NCBI RefSeq assembly: GCF_030811835.1
Contig: NZ_JAUSRO010000005.1
Span: 186,001 to 250,000, forward strand
Length of the DNA stretch: 64,000 nt
DNA from: Variovorax ginsengisoli
Lineage (GTDB): Bacteria > Pseudomonadota > Gammaproteobacteria > Burkholderiales > Burkholderiaceae_C
Reading direction: 5' to 3'
Shown: piece by piece, positions 26,901 through 36,191 of the stretch
Position numbering within the stretch: position 1 is the first letter of the stretch
Layout: each line of letters begins with the position of its first letter
Program-made: the position numbers and the translations under genes
Notes under the pieces: model-generated
Seen by the model: the letters and a program-made list of their open reading frames with translations, nothing else
What the model was told of the DNA's origin: nothing
The model's database searches: none

Positions 26901-27815
26901 TCAGGCCGTGCCGTAGGTCGCCGCGAAACGCTGCTGCAGGTAGTCGTGCGCAGTGATCGGCGCGTAGCGCGGCGATTCGCCGGCGGGCACGCACGACGGG
27001 ATCGCGCTCACCAGCGCATCGGGGTTGGGGTCGACGAACAGCGCGATCGAATAGCGTTCTGCCGCCGGCTTGAGCACGCGGTGCGGCGTCGACACGTAGA
27101 GGTCGTTGGTCCAGCGCATCAGGCAGTCGCCGATGTTGCAGATGAAGGCGCCGTGCAGCGCCGGCGCGTCGAGCCACACGCCATCGCGCCGCTGCACCTG
27201 CAGGCCGGCCACGCCGTCGGTCGCGAGCAGGGTGACGTTGCCGTAGTCGGTGTGCGTGCCGGCGCCGATCTGCCCGGCCGGCACCACCTGCGCGGGCACC
27301 GGGTAGTGCAGCAGGCGCAGCGTGGCGAGCGGGCGGTCGATCTTGTCGGCGAAGAAGCGCTCGGGCAGGTCGAGGTCCAGCGCGAAGGCCTGGTGCAGTC
27401 GCGCGCCGACTGCGAGCACGCCGTCGAAATAGCGCTGCACCGTGTCGCGAAAGCCTGGCAGCTCGGGCCATGCGTTGTCGGGACGGGTCGTGCCATCGGT
27501 CCAGATCAGGTTGAAGGCTTCCTTGTGGTCCGCCGCGGTCTTCTCGTCGAGCGCCTCGACGCCAAGGCCGACATAGCCGCGGTTGCTGCCGAGCCGGTCG
27601 ATCGACATCGCACGCTTGAAGTCGGCGGGTTGCGCGAAAAAGCGCGCGCTCTCGGCGAAGGTCGCGTCGATCAGCGGTACCGGCACGCCATGGCCGGTGA
27701 TCACGAAGAAGCCGACTTCGCGGCAGGCCCGGCCGATCTGCGCGGCGATGACGCGGCGGTCGGCCGCGTCGTCGGACGAAAGGGCGGCAATGTCGATGAC
27801 GGGGATGTCTTTCAT
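26901..27815 (-). CDS. 2-oxoglutarate/Fe(II) oxygenase, isopenicillin N synthase-like
   Basis: A 304 aa enzyme with the N-terminal DIOX_N region (IPVIDIAALSSDDAADR, then VGFFVITGHGVP) and a C-terminal double-stranded beta-helix. The iron ligands are in GAGTHTDYGNVTLL (HxD) and the distal His in VSTPHRVLKP; the 2-oxoglutarate Arg follows in RYSIALFVDPN. It begins 13 bp after the ABC permease stop, on the same strand, so it is the last gene of the transporter operon. The likely role is oxidation of the imported compound. The family is distinct from TauD, so taurine is not a safe guess. Confidence 0.87.
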   Translation of the reverse strand: MKDIPVIDIAALSSDDAADRRVIAAQIGRACREVGFFVITGHGVPVPLIDATFAESARFFAQPADFKRAMSIDRLGSNRGYVGLGVEALDEKTAADHKEAFNLIWTDGTTRPDNAWPELPGFRDTVQRYFDGVLAVGARLHQAFALDLDLPERFFADKIDRPLATLRLLHYPVPAQVVPAGQIGAGTHTDYGNVTLLATDGVAGLQVQRRDGVWLDAPALHGAFICNIGDCLMRWTNDLYVSTPHRVLKPAAERYSIALFVDPNPDALVSAIPSCVPAGESPRYAPITAHDYLQQRFAATYGTA

Positions 27816-27828
27816 GGCTGCATTGTGC

Positions 27829-28671
27829 TCAATGGCCGACGGCGGATTCGTGCCAGTTCTTCAGCAGCCTGTTGCCGATGGCGCTCACGATCATGAAGAA
27901 GAAGAAGCCGAGCAGCGTCGCCGCGATCACCTCGGCGAACAGCAGCGCCGTGTACATGCGGCCCTGCGCGAAGACGATCTGCACGCCCAGCCCGCCCTGC
28001 GCGTTGCCCGAGCCGATGATGAACTCGCCCACGATCGCGCCGATGACCGACAGCCCTGCCGAAATGCGCAGCCCCCCGATGATGTGCGGCAGCGCGCCCG
28101 GCAGCTGCAGCTTCCAGAAGGCGGTGACCCGACTCTTGTTGTGCAGGGCGAAGAGCTCGATGAGGTTGCGCGACGTCGAGCGCAGCCCGAGCAGCGTGTT
28201 GTTGACGATCGGGAACAGCGACATGATCAAGCTGATGATGACCACCGACAGGTCGTTGTAGCCGAACCAGAGCACGATCAGCGGCGCGACCGCCACCACC
28301 GGCACGGTCTGCAACAGCACCGCGTACGGGTAGATGCTGCGCTCGAGCAGCTTCGACTGGCTCAGCACCGCGGCCAGCGAGATGCCGCCGACGATCGCGA
28401 GCAGGTAGCCGAAGGTCGCCTCCTTCAGCGTCGTGAGCGTGGCGACGAGCAGCACGCCCGCGTTCTCGGCCACGGCCGCCGCGACCTCCTGCGGCGAGGG
28501 TACGAGGTAGCCCTTGCCGGCATAGACGGTGGCGGTCAGCAGGTACCAGCCGGCGATGGCGATGACCGCCACCAGCACGACGGGCCAGCCGTCGCGCAGC
28601 AGCGTGGCCAGCCGCGACGGCGTTGCGGGGGAAGGCGCTGCGGGTGCAGCGCTGGATGAGACCTTGGACAC
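27829..28671 (-). CDS. ABC transporter permease, NitT/TauT family
   Basis: A 280 aa inner-membrane permease of the BPD_transp_1 (SsuC/TauC/ThiX) type with about six helices. The EAA-like loop reads FALHNKSRVTAFWKLQLPGALPHIIGGLRIS. The start is GTG 28671, chosen because AAGGA lies 8 bp ahead and it begins 11 bp after the ATPase stop. An N-terminal Ala/Ser/Pro-rich stretch precedes the first helix. It works with the ATPase and binding protein encoded upstream. Confidence 0.9.
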   Translation of the reverse strand: MSKVSSSAAPAAPSPATPSRLATLLRDGWPVVLVAVIAIAGWYLLTATVYAGKGYLVPSPQEVAAAVAENAGVLLVATLTTLKEATFGYLLAIVGGISLAAVLSQSKLLERSIYPYAVLLQTVPVVAVAPLIVLWFGYNDLSVVIISLIMSLFPIVNNTLLGLRSTSRNLIELFALHNKSRVTAFWKLQLPGALPHIIGGLRISAGLSVIGAIVGEFIIGSGNAQGGLGVQIVFAQGRMYTALLFAEVIAATLLGFFFFMIVSAIGNRLLKNWHESAVGH

Positions 28672-28682
28672 GGCGATTTCCT

Positions 28683-29426
28683 TCAGGCGGGTTGCTTGCG
28701 GCGCAGCGCGGCCGTGACGTCGCCGGTGAGGCGCGCGAATTCGGGCGTGGCGCGCAGCTCGGGCGCACGCGGAAAGGCGAAGGGCACGTCGATCACGTCG
28801 AGGATGCGGCCGGGCCGCGGCGACATCACGATCACGCGATCCGACAGGTACACCGCCTCGTGCACGTTGTGCGTGACCAGCACGCCGGTGAAGCCCGCCT
28901 GCTGCCACATGGCCGACAGCTCTTCCTGCAGAATGTCGCGCGTCAGTTCGTCGACCGCCGCCAGCGGCTCGTCGAGCAACAGCAGACCGGGGCGCAACGC
29001 GAGTGCGCGTGCCAGCGACAGCCGCATGCGCATGCCGCCCGACAACTGGTGCGGGTACGACTTCTCGAAGCCGGCCAGGCCGACCAGCTTGAGCGCCTCG
29101 GCGGCGCGTGGCTGGTAGTCCTCGGGCTTGTAGCCTTCGAGCTCCATCAGCAGTTGCGCGTTGCGCTCGACGGTGCGCCAGGGCAGCAGCGCCGCTTCCT
29201 GGAACACGAAGGCGGTCTCGATGTCGGCCGGCCGCCGGCACTCGCCGGTACTGGTCGCGATCAGCCCCGCGACGATGCGCAGCAGCGTCGACTTGCCGCA
29301 GCCCGAGGGACCAACGATCGACACGAACTCACCAGCACGCAGGTCGAAGTCGACCTGGCCCAGCGCCTGCAGGCCGCTGTCGAAGCGCTTGGAGACGCCC
29401 TTCAGTTCGACGGCGGCGCCGCTCAT
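28683..29426 (-). CDS. ABC transporter ATP-binding protein, NitT/TauT family
   Basis: A 247 aa ATPase with Walker A GPSGCGKST, Q-loop FVFQEAALLPW, signature LSGGMRMRLSLARAL, Walker B LLLLDEPLAAVD and the switch His in VTHNVHEA. It matches SsuB/TauB-type subunits. The ATG overlaps the stop codon of the binding-protein gene as ATGA (29423-29426), so translation is coupled. The third signature arm reads GGMRMR rather than the usual GGMKQR/GGQRQR, a minor variation seen among NitT/TauT ATPases. Confidence 0.92.
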   Translation of the reverse strand: MSGAAVELKGVSKRFDSGLQALGQVDFDLRAGEFVSIVGPSGCGKSTLLRIVAGLIATSTGECRRPADIETAFVFQEAALLPWRTVERNAQLLMELEGYKPEDYQPRAAEALKLVGLAGFEKSYPHQLSGGMRMRLSLARALALRPGLLLLDEPLAAVDELTRDILQEELSAMWQQAGFTGVLVTHNVHEAVYLSDRVIVMSPRPGRILDVIDVPFAFPRAPELRATPEFARLTGDVTAALRRKQPA

Positions 29427-30388
29427 GATCCGCAGCCGGGCACCAGGGTGCGGTCGTAGGCCTGCTTCTCGCTGAAGCCGGCGGGCAGGAAGGCCACGCT
29501 GCGCAGCTGGCCGGCGATCTCGGTCCAGCGCGCATCGCTCATGCAGCCGATCTTGCCGAGGTCGTGCGAGACCAGCTTCTCGATCATTTCCTTGTTGGCC
29601 GCGTCGTACACGTCCGAAGAAATCTGCTTGTTCATCTCGAGCATCATCGGCTTGAGGCCCGACGGGTTGCGCACGTAGTTGCTCCAGCCTTTCTGCACGG
29701 CGGCGATGGTCGCCTTCACCAGCGCCGGGTTCTTCTGGATCATCTCGTCGGTGGTGAACAGCACGTTGTACGGACGGTAGCCGAGCGAGGCCAGTGTGAT
29801 CTGCTGCACCGGGATGCCCGCGCCGGCCATGCGCGCAGGCAGGAACAGCGAGTAGCCCTGCTGCACCATCTTCGGGTCGTTGCGGAACAGGCTCAGGTCG
29901 CCGCTGACCGGAATCTCGCGCGTGTTCGCCAGCTTGTACTGCTTCTTCGTCCATTCCCAATAGGCGTTGCCGATGTTCACGGCGAAAGTGCGGCCCTGCA
30001 GGTCGGCGATCGACTTCACCGCCGGATCGGTGTGATAGACCAGCGTGTACGGCACGTAGTCGAGGTGCGCGAACACTGCACGCACCGGAGCGCCGCGCTG
30101 GCGCGCCAGCAGCACGTCGTCGGCGTTGCCGATGCCGAACTCGGCCTGGCCCGAGGCCACCTGCGGAATGGTCTGGATGCGCGGGCCGCCTTGCGTCACC
30201 GTGATCTTGATGCCGGCGTCCTTGCCGAGATTGTCCTGCGCGGCTTGCCAGTAGCCCGCCTGGTCGGGCTGGATGAACCAGTTGGTGAGGATGCGCACGG
30301 GCTTGGCGTCCTGCGCGGCAGCGGGCAAGGCGGCGGCCATCGACAGGACAAGCGCGAGGGCCGTGCGACGAAAGAGGTGGGTGGTCAT
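29423..30388 (-). CDS. ABC transporter substrate-binding protein, NMT1/THI5-like
   Basis: A 321 aa periplasmic protein with a clear signal peptide (LALVLSMAAALPAAAQ). The mature part has the NMT1/THI5-like fold seen in SsuA, TauA and ThiY: ILTNWFIQPDQAGYWQAAQD, PQVASGQAEFGIGNADDVLLARQRG and KSIADLQGRTFAVNIGNAYWEW. These proteins bind sulfonates, nitrate, pyrimidine precursors or similar compounds. Aromatic residues around the predicted pocket (W, Y, W) suggest a ring-bearing ligand. Ligand unknown; the sulfotransferase-like gene upstream hints at a sulfated or sulfonated compound. Confidence 0.88.
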   Translation of the reverse strand: MTTHLFRRTALALVLSMAAALPAAAQDAKPVRILTNWFIQPDQAGYWQAAQDNLGKDAGIKITVTQGGPRIQTIPQVASGQAEFGIGNADDVLLARQRGAPVRAVFAHLDYVPYTLVYHTDPAVKSIADLQGRTFAVNIGNAYWEWTKKQYKLANTREIPVSGDLSLFRNDPKMVQQGYSLFLPARMAGAGIPVQQITLASLGYRPYNVLFTTDEMIQKNPALVKATIAAVQKGWSNYVRNPSGLKPMMLEMNKQISSDVYDAANKEMIEKLVSHDLGKIGCMSDARWTEIAGQLRSVAFLPAGFSEKQAYDRTLVPGCGS

Positions 30389-30420
30389 GGTCGGTTCCAA
30401 AGAGCAGTCGAATGAAAGAG

Positions 30421-31536
30421 TCAGGCTTGTAGCCACGGCAGCTGGTCGGCCGCGTAACGCCAGGTCTGGAACACGCTGTTCAGGCGGCCGGGGCCCGTCT
30501 TGCGGGCGGCAGCATCGGGGTATTCGGCGAACCACGGCAGGATGTATTCCCACACCACCTCGCCTTCGGGGTTCACCTCGAACAGGCGACCCGTGGCCGA
30601 TTCGGTGATGTGCGTATTGCCATTCCACAGGCGCTGCGCGTTGCCCATGAAGGCCGTGTAGAAGGCGTTCACCATCTCGTCGGCATAGGCCCAGACGACA
30701 CGGTTGTCCTTCGGGTCGATCTCCAGCACGCGCGAGAACGCGACGTGCGCGCCGGTGCGGAAATTGCCGTTGTCGAAGGTCAGGATGTGGCCGTTGGGCA
30801 GAGCCTGCGGCGCATGCTGGTGCGACACCACGCTCGGCGGGATGTGCAGCTTGACGTCGCCGCTCGCCTTGTCGACACCGATGATGCCGGCCGTGGTGCG
30901 CAGGCTCATCAGCACGCGGCCGTCGGCATCGATGTCGAGGCCATTGATCAGCGGCCAGTGGTAGCGGCCGAAGCCGGGGTGGATCGGGAAGTCCTCGGGC
31001 TTGAGGTGCTCCCACGACTTCCACTCCCAAACCAGCTCGCCCGTGCGGCTCACCTCGCGGATCACGTCGCCGTACATGGTTTCGTCGGGGCCGTGCGCCG
31101 TGCCGCCCGGCACGCGCTCGGCAAAACCGGCGGGCACCGGCGCGCAGGCGGCATACAGCAGGTTGCCGTTGGCCAGCCACTTGGCGTCATGGTGGTGGGT
31201 CGGGTCCTCGTAGTGCCAGACGACCTCGCCGTCGGGCGTGACTTCGGAGAAATCGCCGCCGTGCCACATCGACCAGGCCGCATAGAGGTCCGGCGAGTTC
31301 GCATGGTTGCCGTTGTAGCCCATGTTGCCGTTCGGCAGGATGACGGCGTGTCGGCCGGCGCGCAGAGGCATCTTCCACTGGTGCACGACCTCGCCGTCGA
31401 TGCCGATGAGGTAGACGTTGCCGGCGGCCGTCTGTGGCGCGATCAGCGTGTAGCCGCCGGCCGAGGCCGCCGGATCGTGGGCGATGAGGCCGACGCCGCG
31501 GCGGCGCTGGGTGACTTGGTCGACGGTGGTGGGCAC
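30421..31536 (-). CDS. Arylsulfotransferase-like beta-propeller protein
   Basis: A 371 aa protein without a signal peptide, so cytosolic, unlike periplasmic AssT. It resembles the Arylsulfotransferase family: repeated blade motifs LPNGNMGYNGN, LANGNLLYAA, LPNGHILTFDNGNFR and WNGNTHITES, each followed by W-rich strands. Several His are candidates for the sulfo-acceptor (THHHDAKWL, SHQHAPQ, NTHITES). The start is GTG 31536, with AGGAG 7 bp ahead. It is the first gene of the ABC/oxygenase operon, 32 bp before the binding-protein gene. True sulfotransfer is unproven; a binding or lyase role is possible. Confidence 0.8.
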   Translation of the reverse strand: MPTTVDQVTQRRRGVGLIAHDPAASAGGYTLIAPQTAAGNVYLIGIDGEVVHQWKMPLRAGRHAVILPNGNMGYNGNHANSPDLYAAWSMWHGGDFSEVTPDGEVVWHYEDPTHHHDAKWLANGNLLYAACAPVPAGFAERVPGGTAHGPDETMYGDVIREVSRTGELVWEWKSWEHLKPEDFPIHPGFGRYHWPLINGLDIDADGRVLMSLRTTAGIIGVDKASGDVKLHIPPSVVSHQHAPQALPNGHILTFDNGNFRTGAHVAFSRVLEIDPKDNRVVWAYADEMVNAFYTAFMGNAQRLWNGNTHITESATGRLFEVNPEGEVVWEYILPWFAEYPDAAARKTGPGRLNSVFQTWRYAADQLPWLQA

Positions 31537-31613
31537 GGTGAACTCCTGTATGGCGATGCGTGGAATCTAGGCGCTTCGTCGCGTCAGGAAAATCTGATTG
31601 TTTTGAACAGTCC

Positions 31614-31630
31614 GTATGGAAAAACCATAC
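31614..31630. promoter_or_regulatory. Inverted repeat GTATGG-N5-CCATAC in divergent promoter
   Basis: Perfect 6-bp arms with an AAAAA spacer, 9 bp before the LysR start codon and 78 bp before the divergent operon. The placement is right for the LysR protein to control itself and the sulfotransferase/ABC operon. Confidence 0.6.
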
Positions 31631-31638
31631 ACTTCGCC

Positions 31639-32589
31639 ATGGCTGCCATCTCCCAGGCTTTTCGCTGCTTCGACGAGGTCGCGCGGCGCGGCTCCATCCG
31701 CAAGGCGTCCGAGACGCTGCACCTGACAGCCGCGGCCGTGCACCAGCAGATCCTCAACCTGGAAGAGCAGGTCGGCACGCTGCTGTTCGACCGGCTGCCG
31801 CGCGGCATGCAGCTGACGACGGCCGGCGAGATCATGGTGGCGGCCGTGCGGCGAAGCCAGCGCGACTTCGACAACGCGCTCACCCAGGTTGAGGACCTGC
31901 GCGCGCTGCGGCGCGGCCACATCAACCTGGCGGTCTCGCATTCCTCGGCCGAACAGCTGGTACCCGAGGTGATCCAGGCGGCCATGAAGCAACACCCGGG
32001 CGTGACCTACGGCGTGCGCTCGGGCAGCGGCGAGAACATCCTCAAATGGGTGGCAACGGGCGAGGCCGACATCGGCTTCTGCCTGCGCCGCAAGCCGCCG
32101 CCGGGCGTCGAAGAGGTGCGCGCCTTTCCCCAGCATCTGGGCCTGATCACGCCGCCGGACCACCCGCTCACGCACACCGGCAAGCCGGTGCGCCTGCGCG
32201 ACTGTCTGGAGCATCCGCTGATCCTGATGACGCCCGACACCGAACTGCGCGCGATGGTCGACCAGATCGACCACCGCGAACACCGCAAGGCACGACCACT
32301 GGTGGAGACCAGCTCGGTGGCCATGGTGCGCCAGCTGGTGGGCAGCGGTACCGGCATCGGCTTTCTGATTCCCGAGAACGTCGCGCAGGACGTGGCACAG
32401 GGCCGGCTGGTCTGGACCGGCCTGGCCGATGCGGGCGCGCGTTCCTTCAGCTGCTTCTACCAGCGTGCCGGTCAGACCACGGCCGTGGCCATGGGCATGT
32501 TCCTCGCGTTTCTCGAAGCCGCGCTCGCTGATATCGCCCAGCGCTTCGACACGGAACTGCCCTTCGATCCCACAGCCTTCGCGAACTGA
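31639..32589 (+). CDS. LysR-family transcriptional regulator
   Basis: A 316 aa LysR protein. The helix-turn-helix AFRCFDEVARRGSIRKASETLHLTAAAVHQQILNLEEQVGT is followed by an effector domain (GHINLAVSHSSAEQLVPEV, then TYGVRSGSGENILKWV). It is divergent from the sulfotransferase/ABC/oxygenase operon and separated by 102 bp holding a GTATGG-N5-CCATAC repeat. It is therefore the probable substrate-responsive regulator of that operon. ATG 31639 was chosen because upstream frame runs into the repeat. Confidence 0.9.
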   Translation: MAAISQAFRCFDEVARRGSIRKASETLHLTAAAVHQQILNLEEQVGTLLFDRLPRGMQLTTAGEIMVAAVRRSQRDFDNALTQVEDLRALRRGHINLAVSHSSAEQLVPEVIQAAMKQHPGVTYGVRSGSGENILKWVATGEADIGFCLRRKPPPGVEEVRAFPQHLGLITPPDHPLTHTGKPVRLRDCLEHPLILMTPDTELRAMVDQIDHREHRKARPLVETSSVAMVRQLVGSGTGIGFLIPENVAQDVAQGRLVWTGLADAGARSFSCFYQRAGQTTAVAMGMFLAFLEAALADIAQRFDTELPFDPTAFAN

Positions 32590-32611
32590 CGGGCCTCCCG
32601 GGCGGTCTTTC

Positions 32612-32631
32612 GCAGGCCGCGGTCGGCCTGC
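32612..32631. terminator. Hairpin between convergent LysR and chemoreceptor genes
   Basis: GCAGGCCG and CGGCCTGC are 8-bp perfect arms with a CGGT loop. There is no T-run, so it may act as a weak or factor-assisted bidirectional terminator. Confidence 0.4.
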
Positions 32632-32636
32632 AACGT

Positions 32637-34178
32637 TCAGGCCTGCGTCAGCCTGAACACCGACACCGCGCCCTGCAGCTGCGCGGCCTGTTGGCGCAGC
32701 CGCATCCCCACCGCTGCAGCTTCTTCCACCGCGGCGGCGTTGCCCTGGGTGACCTGGTCCATTTGGCCGATCGCCACCGAGATCTGGTTCACACCTTCGC
32801 TCTGTTCTTCGGAGGCGCGCGAAATGTCCGCCATCATCTTGGAGACATCCTGCACCGACACGAGCATGCGTTGCATGGTGTCGCCCGCTTCCTGGACGAT
32901 GCTCGTGCCGCTGGCCACGCTGGCGGCGGATTCGGCAATCAGCGTCTGAATCTCGCGGGCCGCCGTTGCGCTGCGCTGGGCGAGCAGCCGCACCTCGCCG
33001 GCCACCACCGCGAAGCCGCGGCCCTGTTCGCCTGCCCGCGCGGCCTCGACGGCTGCGTTCAGCGCCAGGATATTGGTCTGGAACGCAATGCTGTCGATGA
33101 CGCTCGTGATGTCCTGGATCTTGCGCGAGCTCGCGCTGACGGCATCCATGCTGGAGGCAATGCGGCTGAAGTAGACCTGGCCGGCCTCGGCCGTCTGTGC
33201 CGCCTGCGCCGACAGTTCGGTGCCTCGGCGCGCGTTGGCCGCGTTGTGCGCGATGGTGTTGGTCAGCTCTTCCATGCTGGCGGCGGTCTGCTGCAGCGAG
33301 GCCGCCTGCTCCTCGGTGCGCGAAGACAGTTCGACGTTGCCATCGGCCATCTCCTGCGCACCGCTGTCGATGTGCTGTGCGCTCTCGCGGATCTCGGCCA
33401 CCATGGTCGTGAGCCGTGTCTGCATTTGCGAGATGGCGAACATCAGGCTGTCGCTGTCGCCGCTGCGCAGCGCGATCTGCGCATCGAGCCGGCCGTCGGC
33501 GATGCGGCTGGTCGCCGCCATCGCCTGGGCGGGCTCCCCGCCGAGGGCGCGCACGATACCGCGGCTGAAGTACAGTGCCAGTGCAGCAATGGCGACCACG
33601 GTCACCAGCAGGATGCCGATCAGCACCCGCGCCCAGCGCCAGAAGGCCTCGTCGATGTCGTTGGTGAAGAAGCCCGTTCCGACCCACCAGTTCCAGGGCT
33701 TGAACTCGAACACGCCATTCATCTTGGGCGCCATCTCACCGGTCTTGGGCAGCTGCGCCACGATGGCAGCGATGCCCATGCCATCGGCATTGCGCATGGC
33801 GTCCTGGTAGTTCTGGGTGTCGGTGCGGCCGTCCATGCCGCGACCGGACGACTGGGTGCCGATCACCTTCGGATTGGGATGCGCCAGGTTTTTTCCTTCG
33901 GGAGTACGCGCCCAGAAATAGCTCTTCTTGTCGTTGTCCAGGAAGTTCAATGCGTCCTTGGCTGCGTCCTGCGCCTGCTGCCGGGTCAGGGTGCCGGCCT
34001 GCTCCAGGCCGTGGTAGTGGGTCACCAGCGTCCTCGACAGCTTGAGCATGTTGAGAATCTGCGCCTCTCGATCGGCCAGTGCAGAGCTCCTGAGCATGTA
34101 GAGCGACACGCCGCCCACCAGCAGCAGGCCCAGCATGGCCGCGCACGAGATGATGGCAAGTTTGATCGAGACTTTCAT
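32637..34178 (-). CDS. Methyl-accepting chemotaxis protein with single Cache sensor
   Basis: A 513 aa chemoreceptor. A first helix (residues 5-29) leads to a periplasmic sCache_2-type domain (about 35-180; [18 protein letters not shown], then [13 protein letters not shown] and WWVGTGFF). A second helix (about 188-210) and HAMP follow, then the signalling hairpin with the conserved tip [31 protein letters not shown]. sCache_2 domains usually sense short organic acids. AGGAAG lies upstream of ATG 34178. It is not linked to other che genes. Confidence 0.93.
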   Translation of the reverse strand: MKVSIKLAIISCAAMLGLLLVGGVSLYMLRSSALADREAQILNMLKLSRTLVTHYHGLEQAGTLTRQQAQDAAKDALNFLDNDKKSYFWARTPEGKNLAHPNPKVIGTQSSGRGMDGRTDTQNYQDAMRNADGMGIAAIVAQLPKTGEMAPKMNGVFEFKPWNWWVGTGFFTNDIDEAFWRWARVLIGILLVTVVAIAALALYFSRGIVRALGGEPAQAMAATSRIADGRLDAQIALRSGDSDSLMFAISQMQTRLTTMVAEIRESAQHIDSGAQEMADGNVELSSRTEEQAASLQQTAASMEELTNTIAHNAANARRGTELSAQAAQTAEAGQVYFSRIASSMDAVSASSRKIQDITSVIDSIAFQTNILALNAAVEAARAGEQGRGFAVVAGEVRLLAQRSATAAREIQTLIAESAASVASGTSIVQEAGDTMQRMLVSVQDVSKMMADISRASEEQSEGVNQISVAIGQMDQVTQGNAAAVEEAAAVGMRLRQQAAQLQGAVSVFRLTQA

Positions 34179-34349
34179 GTTCTTGCTTCCTGCTCCCCGC
34201 ATGCCCAGGCTCGGGATGAACCTGCGTGCATCTGGCCGATTGGGCCTTCGCCCCGCTGGCAAGGTGTGAACGGCTTGTGAAATTGATCGCGCAACTTGGC
34301 TAGGATCGGAGACAACCGAGCGGACGCCCTCGCCCGCCATCCCGAGACA

Positions 34350-35270
34350 ATGACCGAACGCAAGAACCACCTCGACCCCCGCGCCACCGCGCTGCTCGTC
34401 GCCTGCTGCGCCTTCTGGGGCCTGCAGCAGATCCTCATCAAGACCACCGTGACCGAGGTGCCTCCCATGTGGCAGGCGAGCATCCGGATGGCCGGCGCAG
34501 TCGCCCTGCTGTGGCTGTGGTGCCGCGTACGCGGCGTGAGGCTGTTCGAGCGGGACGGCACGCTGCCGGGCGGCCTGCTGGTCGGCGCTTTGTTTGCAGC
34601 CGAATTCGTCTGCATCTACGTCGGTCTGCAGCACACGAGTGCGTCGCGCCTGACCGTGTTCCTCTACACCGCACCCTTTGTGGTGGCGCTGTTGCTGCCG
34701 CGCTTCGTACCCGCCGAGCGGTTGCGCGGCGTGCAGTGGCTGGGGCTGGCCATCGCCTTCGCAGGCGTGGTGGCGGCCTTCAGCGAAAGCCTGGGCCATC
34801 ACGATCCGCGCCAGCTCCTGGGCGATGCGCTGGCGCTCACAGGCGGGCTGCTGTGGGGACTGACCACGCTGGCCATCCGCACCACGCGGCTGGCCACGGC
34901 CAGCGCCGAGAAGACGCTGTTCTATCAAATCGCGGTCACGGCGCTGGTGTCGCCCATGATGTCGCTGGCCTTCGGCGAGACGCGCGGCTTCAGCTATTCC
35001 GGCTACGCATGGTTCTCGATCGGCCTGCAGACGGTGATCGGTGCCTTCGCCAGCTACCTGGGCTGGATGTGGCTGCTGCGGCACTACCCGGCCACGCGCA
35101 TCTCGTCGTTCACCTTTCTCACGCCGCTGTTCGCGCTGGTGGCCGGCGTCGTGCTGCTGGGCGAGCCGGTCACGCTTCAGCTGGTGCTGGCGCTCTCGGG
35201 CGTGGCCCTGGGCATCCTGCTGGTGAACCGGCGCAGCGGCACCCCCACCCCACCGGCGACCCCGACATGA
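34350..35270 (+). CDS. DMT-superfamily (EamA) transporter
   Basis: A 306 aa protein with ten predicted helices in two EamA repeats (first repeat from [18 protein letters not shown]; second from [22 protein letters not shown]). The family exports amino acids and metabolites. Its stop overlaps the glutaminase start codon (35267-35270), so the two are translationally coupled. That pairing suggests traffic of glutamine, glutamate or an analogue, though the direction and substrate are unproven. Confidence 0.87.
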   Translation: MTERKNHLDPRATALLVACCAFWGLQQILIKTTVTEVPPMWQASIRMAGAVALLWLWCRVRGVRLFERDGTLPGGLLVGALFAAEFVCIYVGLQHTSASRLTVFLYTAPFVVALLLPRFVPAERLRGVQWLGLAIAFAGVVAAFSESLGHHDPRQLLGDALALTGGLLWGLTTLAIRTTRLATASAEKTLFYQIAVTALVSPMMSLAFGETRGFSYSGYAWFSIGLQTVIGAFASYLGWMWLLRHYPATRISSFTFLTPLFALVAGVVLLGEPVTLQLVLALSGVALGILLVNRRSGTPTPPATPT

Positions 35271-36187
35271 GCCCCGACTTCCAGGCCGTCCTCGACGACA
35301 TCGCGACCACGCTGCAACCCGAGTGCGGCATGGCCGGCCAGGTCGCCAGCTACATTCCGGCGCTCGCGCGGGTGCCGGCAGCGCAGTTCGGCATCGCGCT
35401 GCGCACCTGCAAGGGCGAAGAAGCCCTGGCGGGCGACGCCACCACGCCGTTCTCGATCCAGAGCATCTCCAAGCTCTTCACGCTGACGCTGGCCATGCGC
35501 CGCATGGGCGAAGACCTCTGGGACCGCATCGGCCGCGAGCCCTCGGGCAATCCGTTCAACTCGCTGGTGCAGCTGGAAAACGAGCAGGGCAAGCCGCGCA
35601 ACCCGTTCATCAATGCCGGCGCGATCGCGGTGGCCGACCGGCTGGTGAGCCTGGGCAACGCGCGCGCGGACGTGCTCGCGTTCCTGAGCGACCTGGCGGG
35701 CGAGCTGGTGGACTTCGACGAGGAAGTGGCGGCCTCCGAAGCCGAGACCGGTTTTCGCAACGTTGCACTGGCCAACTTCATGAAGAGTTTCGGCAAGATC
35801 GACAACGCCGTGGCGGAGGTGCTCGACCTGTACTTCCACCAATGCGCAGTCCGCATGAACTGCGTTCAGCTCGCGCGCGCAGCCGGCTTTCTCAGCCGCG
35901 ACGGCGCGCATCCGGTGCACCGCCGCAAGCAGGTGACGACCGAGCGCCAGGCCCGGCGCATCAATGCGCTGATGCTGACCTGCGGCACCTACGACGCGGC
36001 GGGCGACGTGGCCTTCTCCATCGGACTTCCCTGCAAGAGCGGCGTGGGCGGCGGCATCGTGGCGGTGGTGCCCGACCATCTCACGCTGTGCGTCTGGTCG
36101 CCCGCGCTGGACGCGACGGGCAACTCGCTGCTCGGGCTCAAGGCGTTGGAGCTGTTCGTGGCAAAGACGGGGCTGTCGGTCTTCTGA
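35267..36187 (+). CDS. glsA: Glutaminase
   Basis: A 306 aa serine-dependent beta-lactamase-fold glutaminase converting L-glutamine to glutamate and ammonia. The catalytic SxxK is in [14 protein letters not shown]. Family blocks [28 protein letters not shown] and [32 protein letters not shown] are all present. Length is typical. The ATG lies within the ATGA overlap with the transporter gene. Functions in this group include acid resistance and use of glutamine as nitrogen source. Confidence 0.95.
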   Translation: MSPDFQAVLDDIATTLQPECGMAGQVASYIPALARVPAAQFGIALRTCKGEEALAGDATTPFSIQSISKLFTLTLAMRRMGEDLWDRIGREPSGNPFNSLVQLENEQGKPRNPFINAGAIAVADRLVSLGNARADVLAFLSDLAGELVDFDEEVAASEAETGFRNVALANFMKSFGKIDNAVAEVLDLYFHQCAVRMNCVQLARAAGFLSRDGAHPVHRRKQVTTERQARRINALMLTCGTYDAAGDVAFSIGLPCKSGVGGGIVAVVPDHLTLCVWSPALDATGNSLLGLKALELFVAKTGLSVF

Positions 36188-36191
36188 CCTG

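Noticed and set aside
26901..27815. Assigning the 2-oxoglutarate oxygenase as TauD
   Set aside because: The fold signature is IPNS-like (HTDYGN) rather than the TauD/TfdA pattern, so taurine dioxygenase function is not supported.
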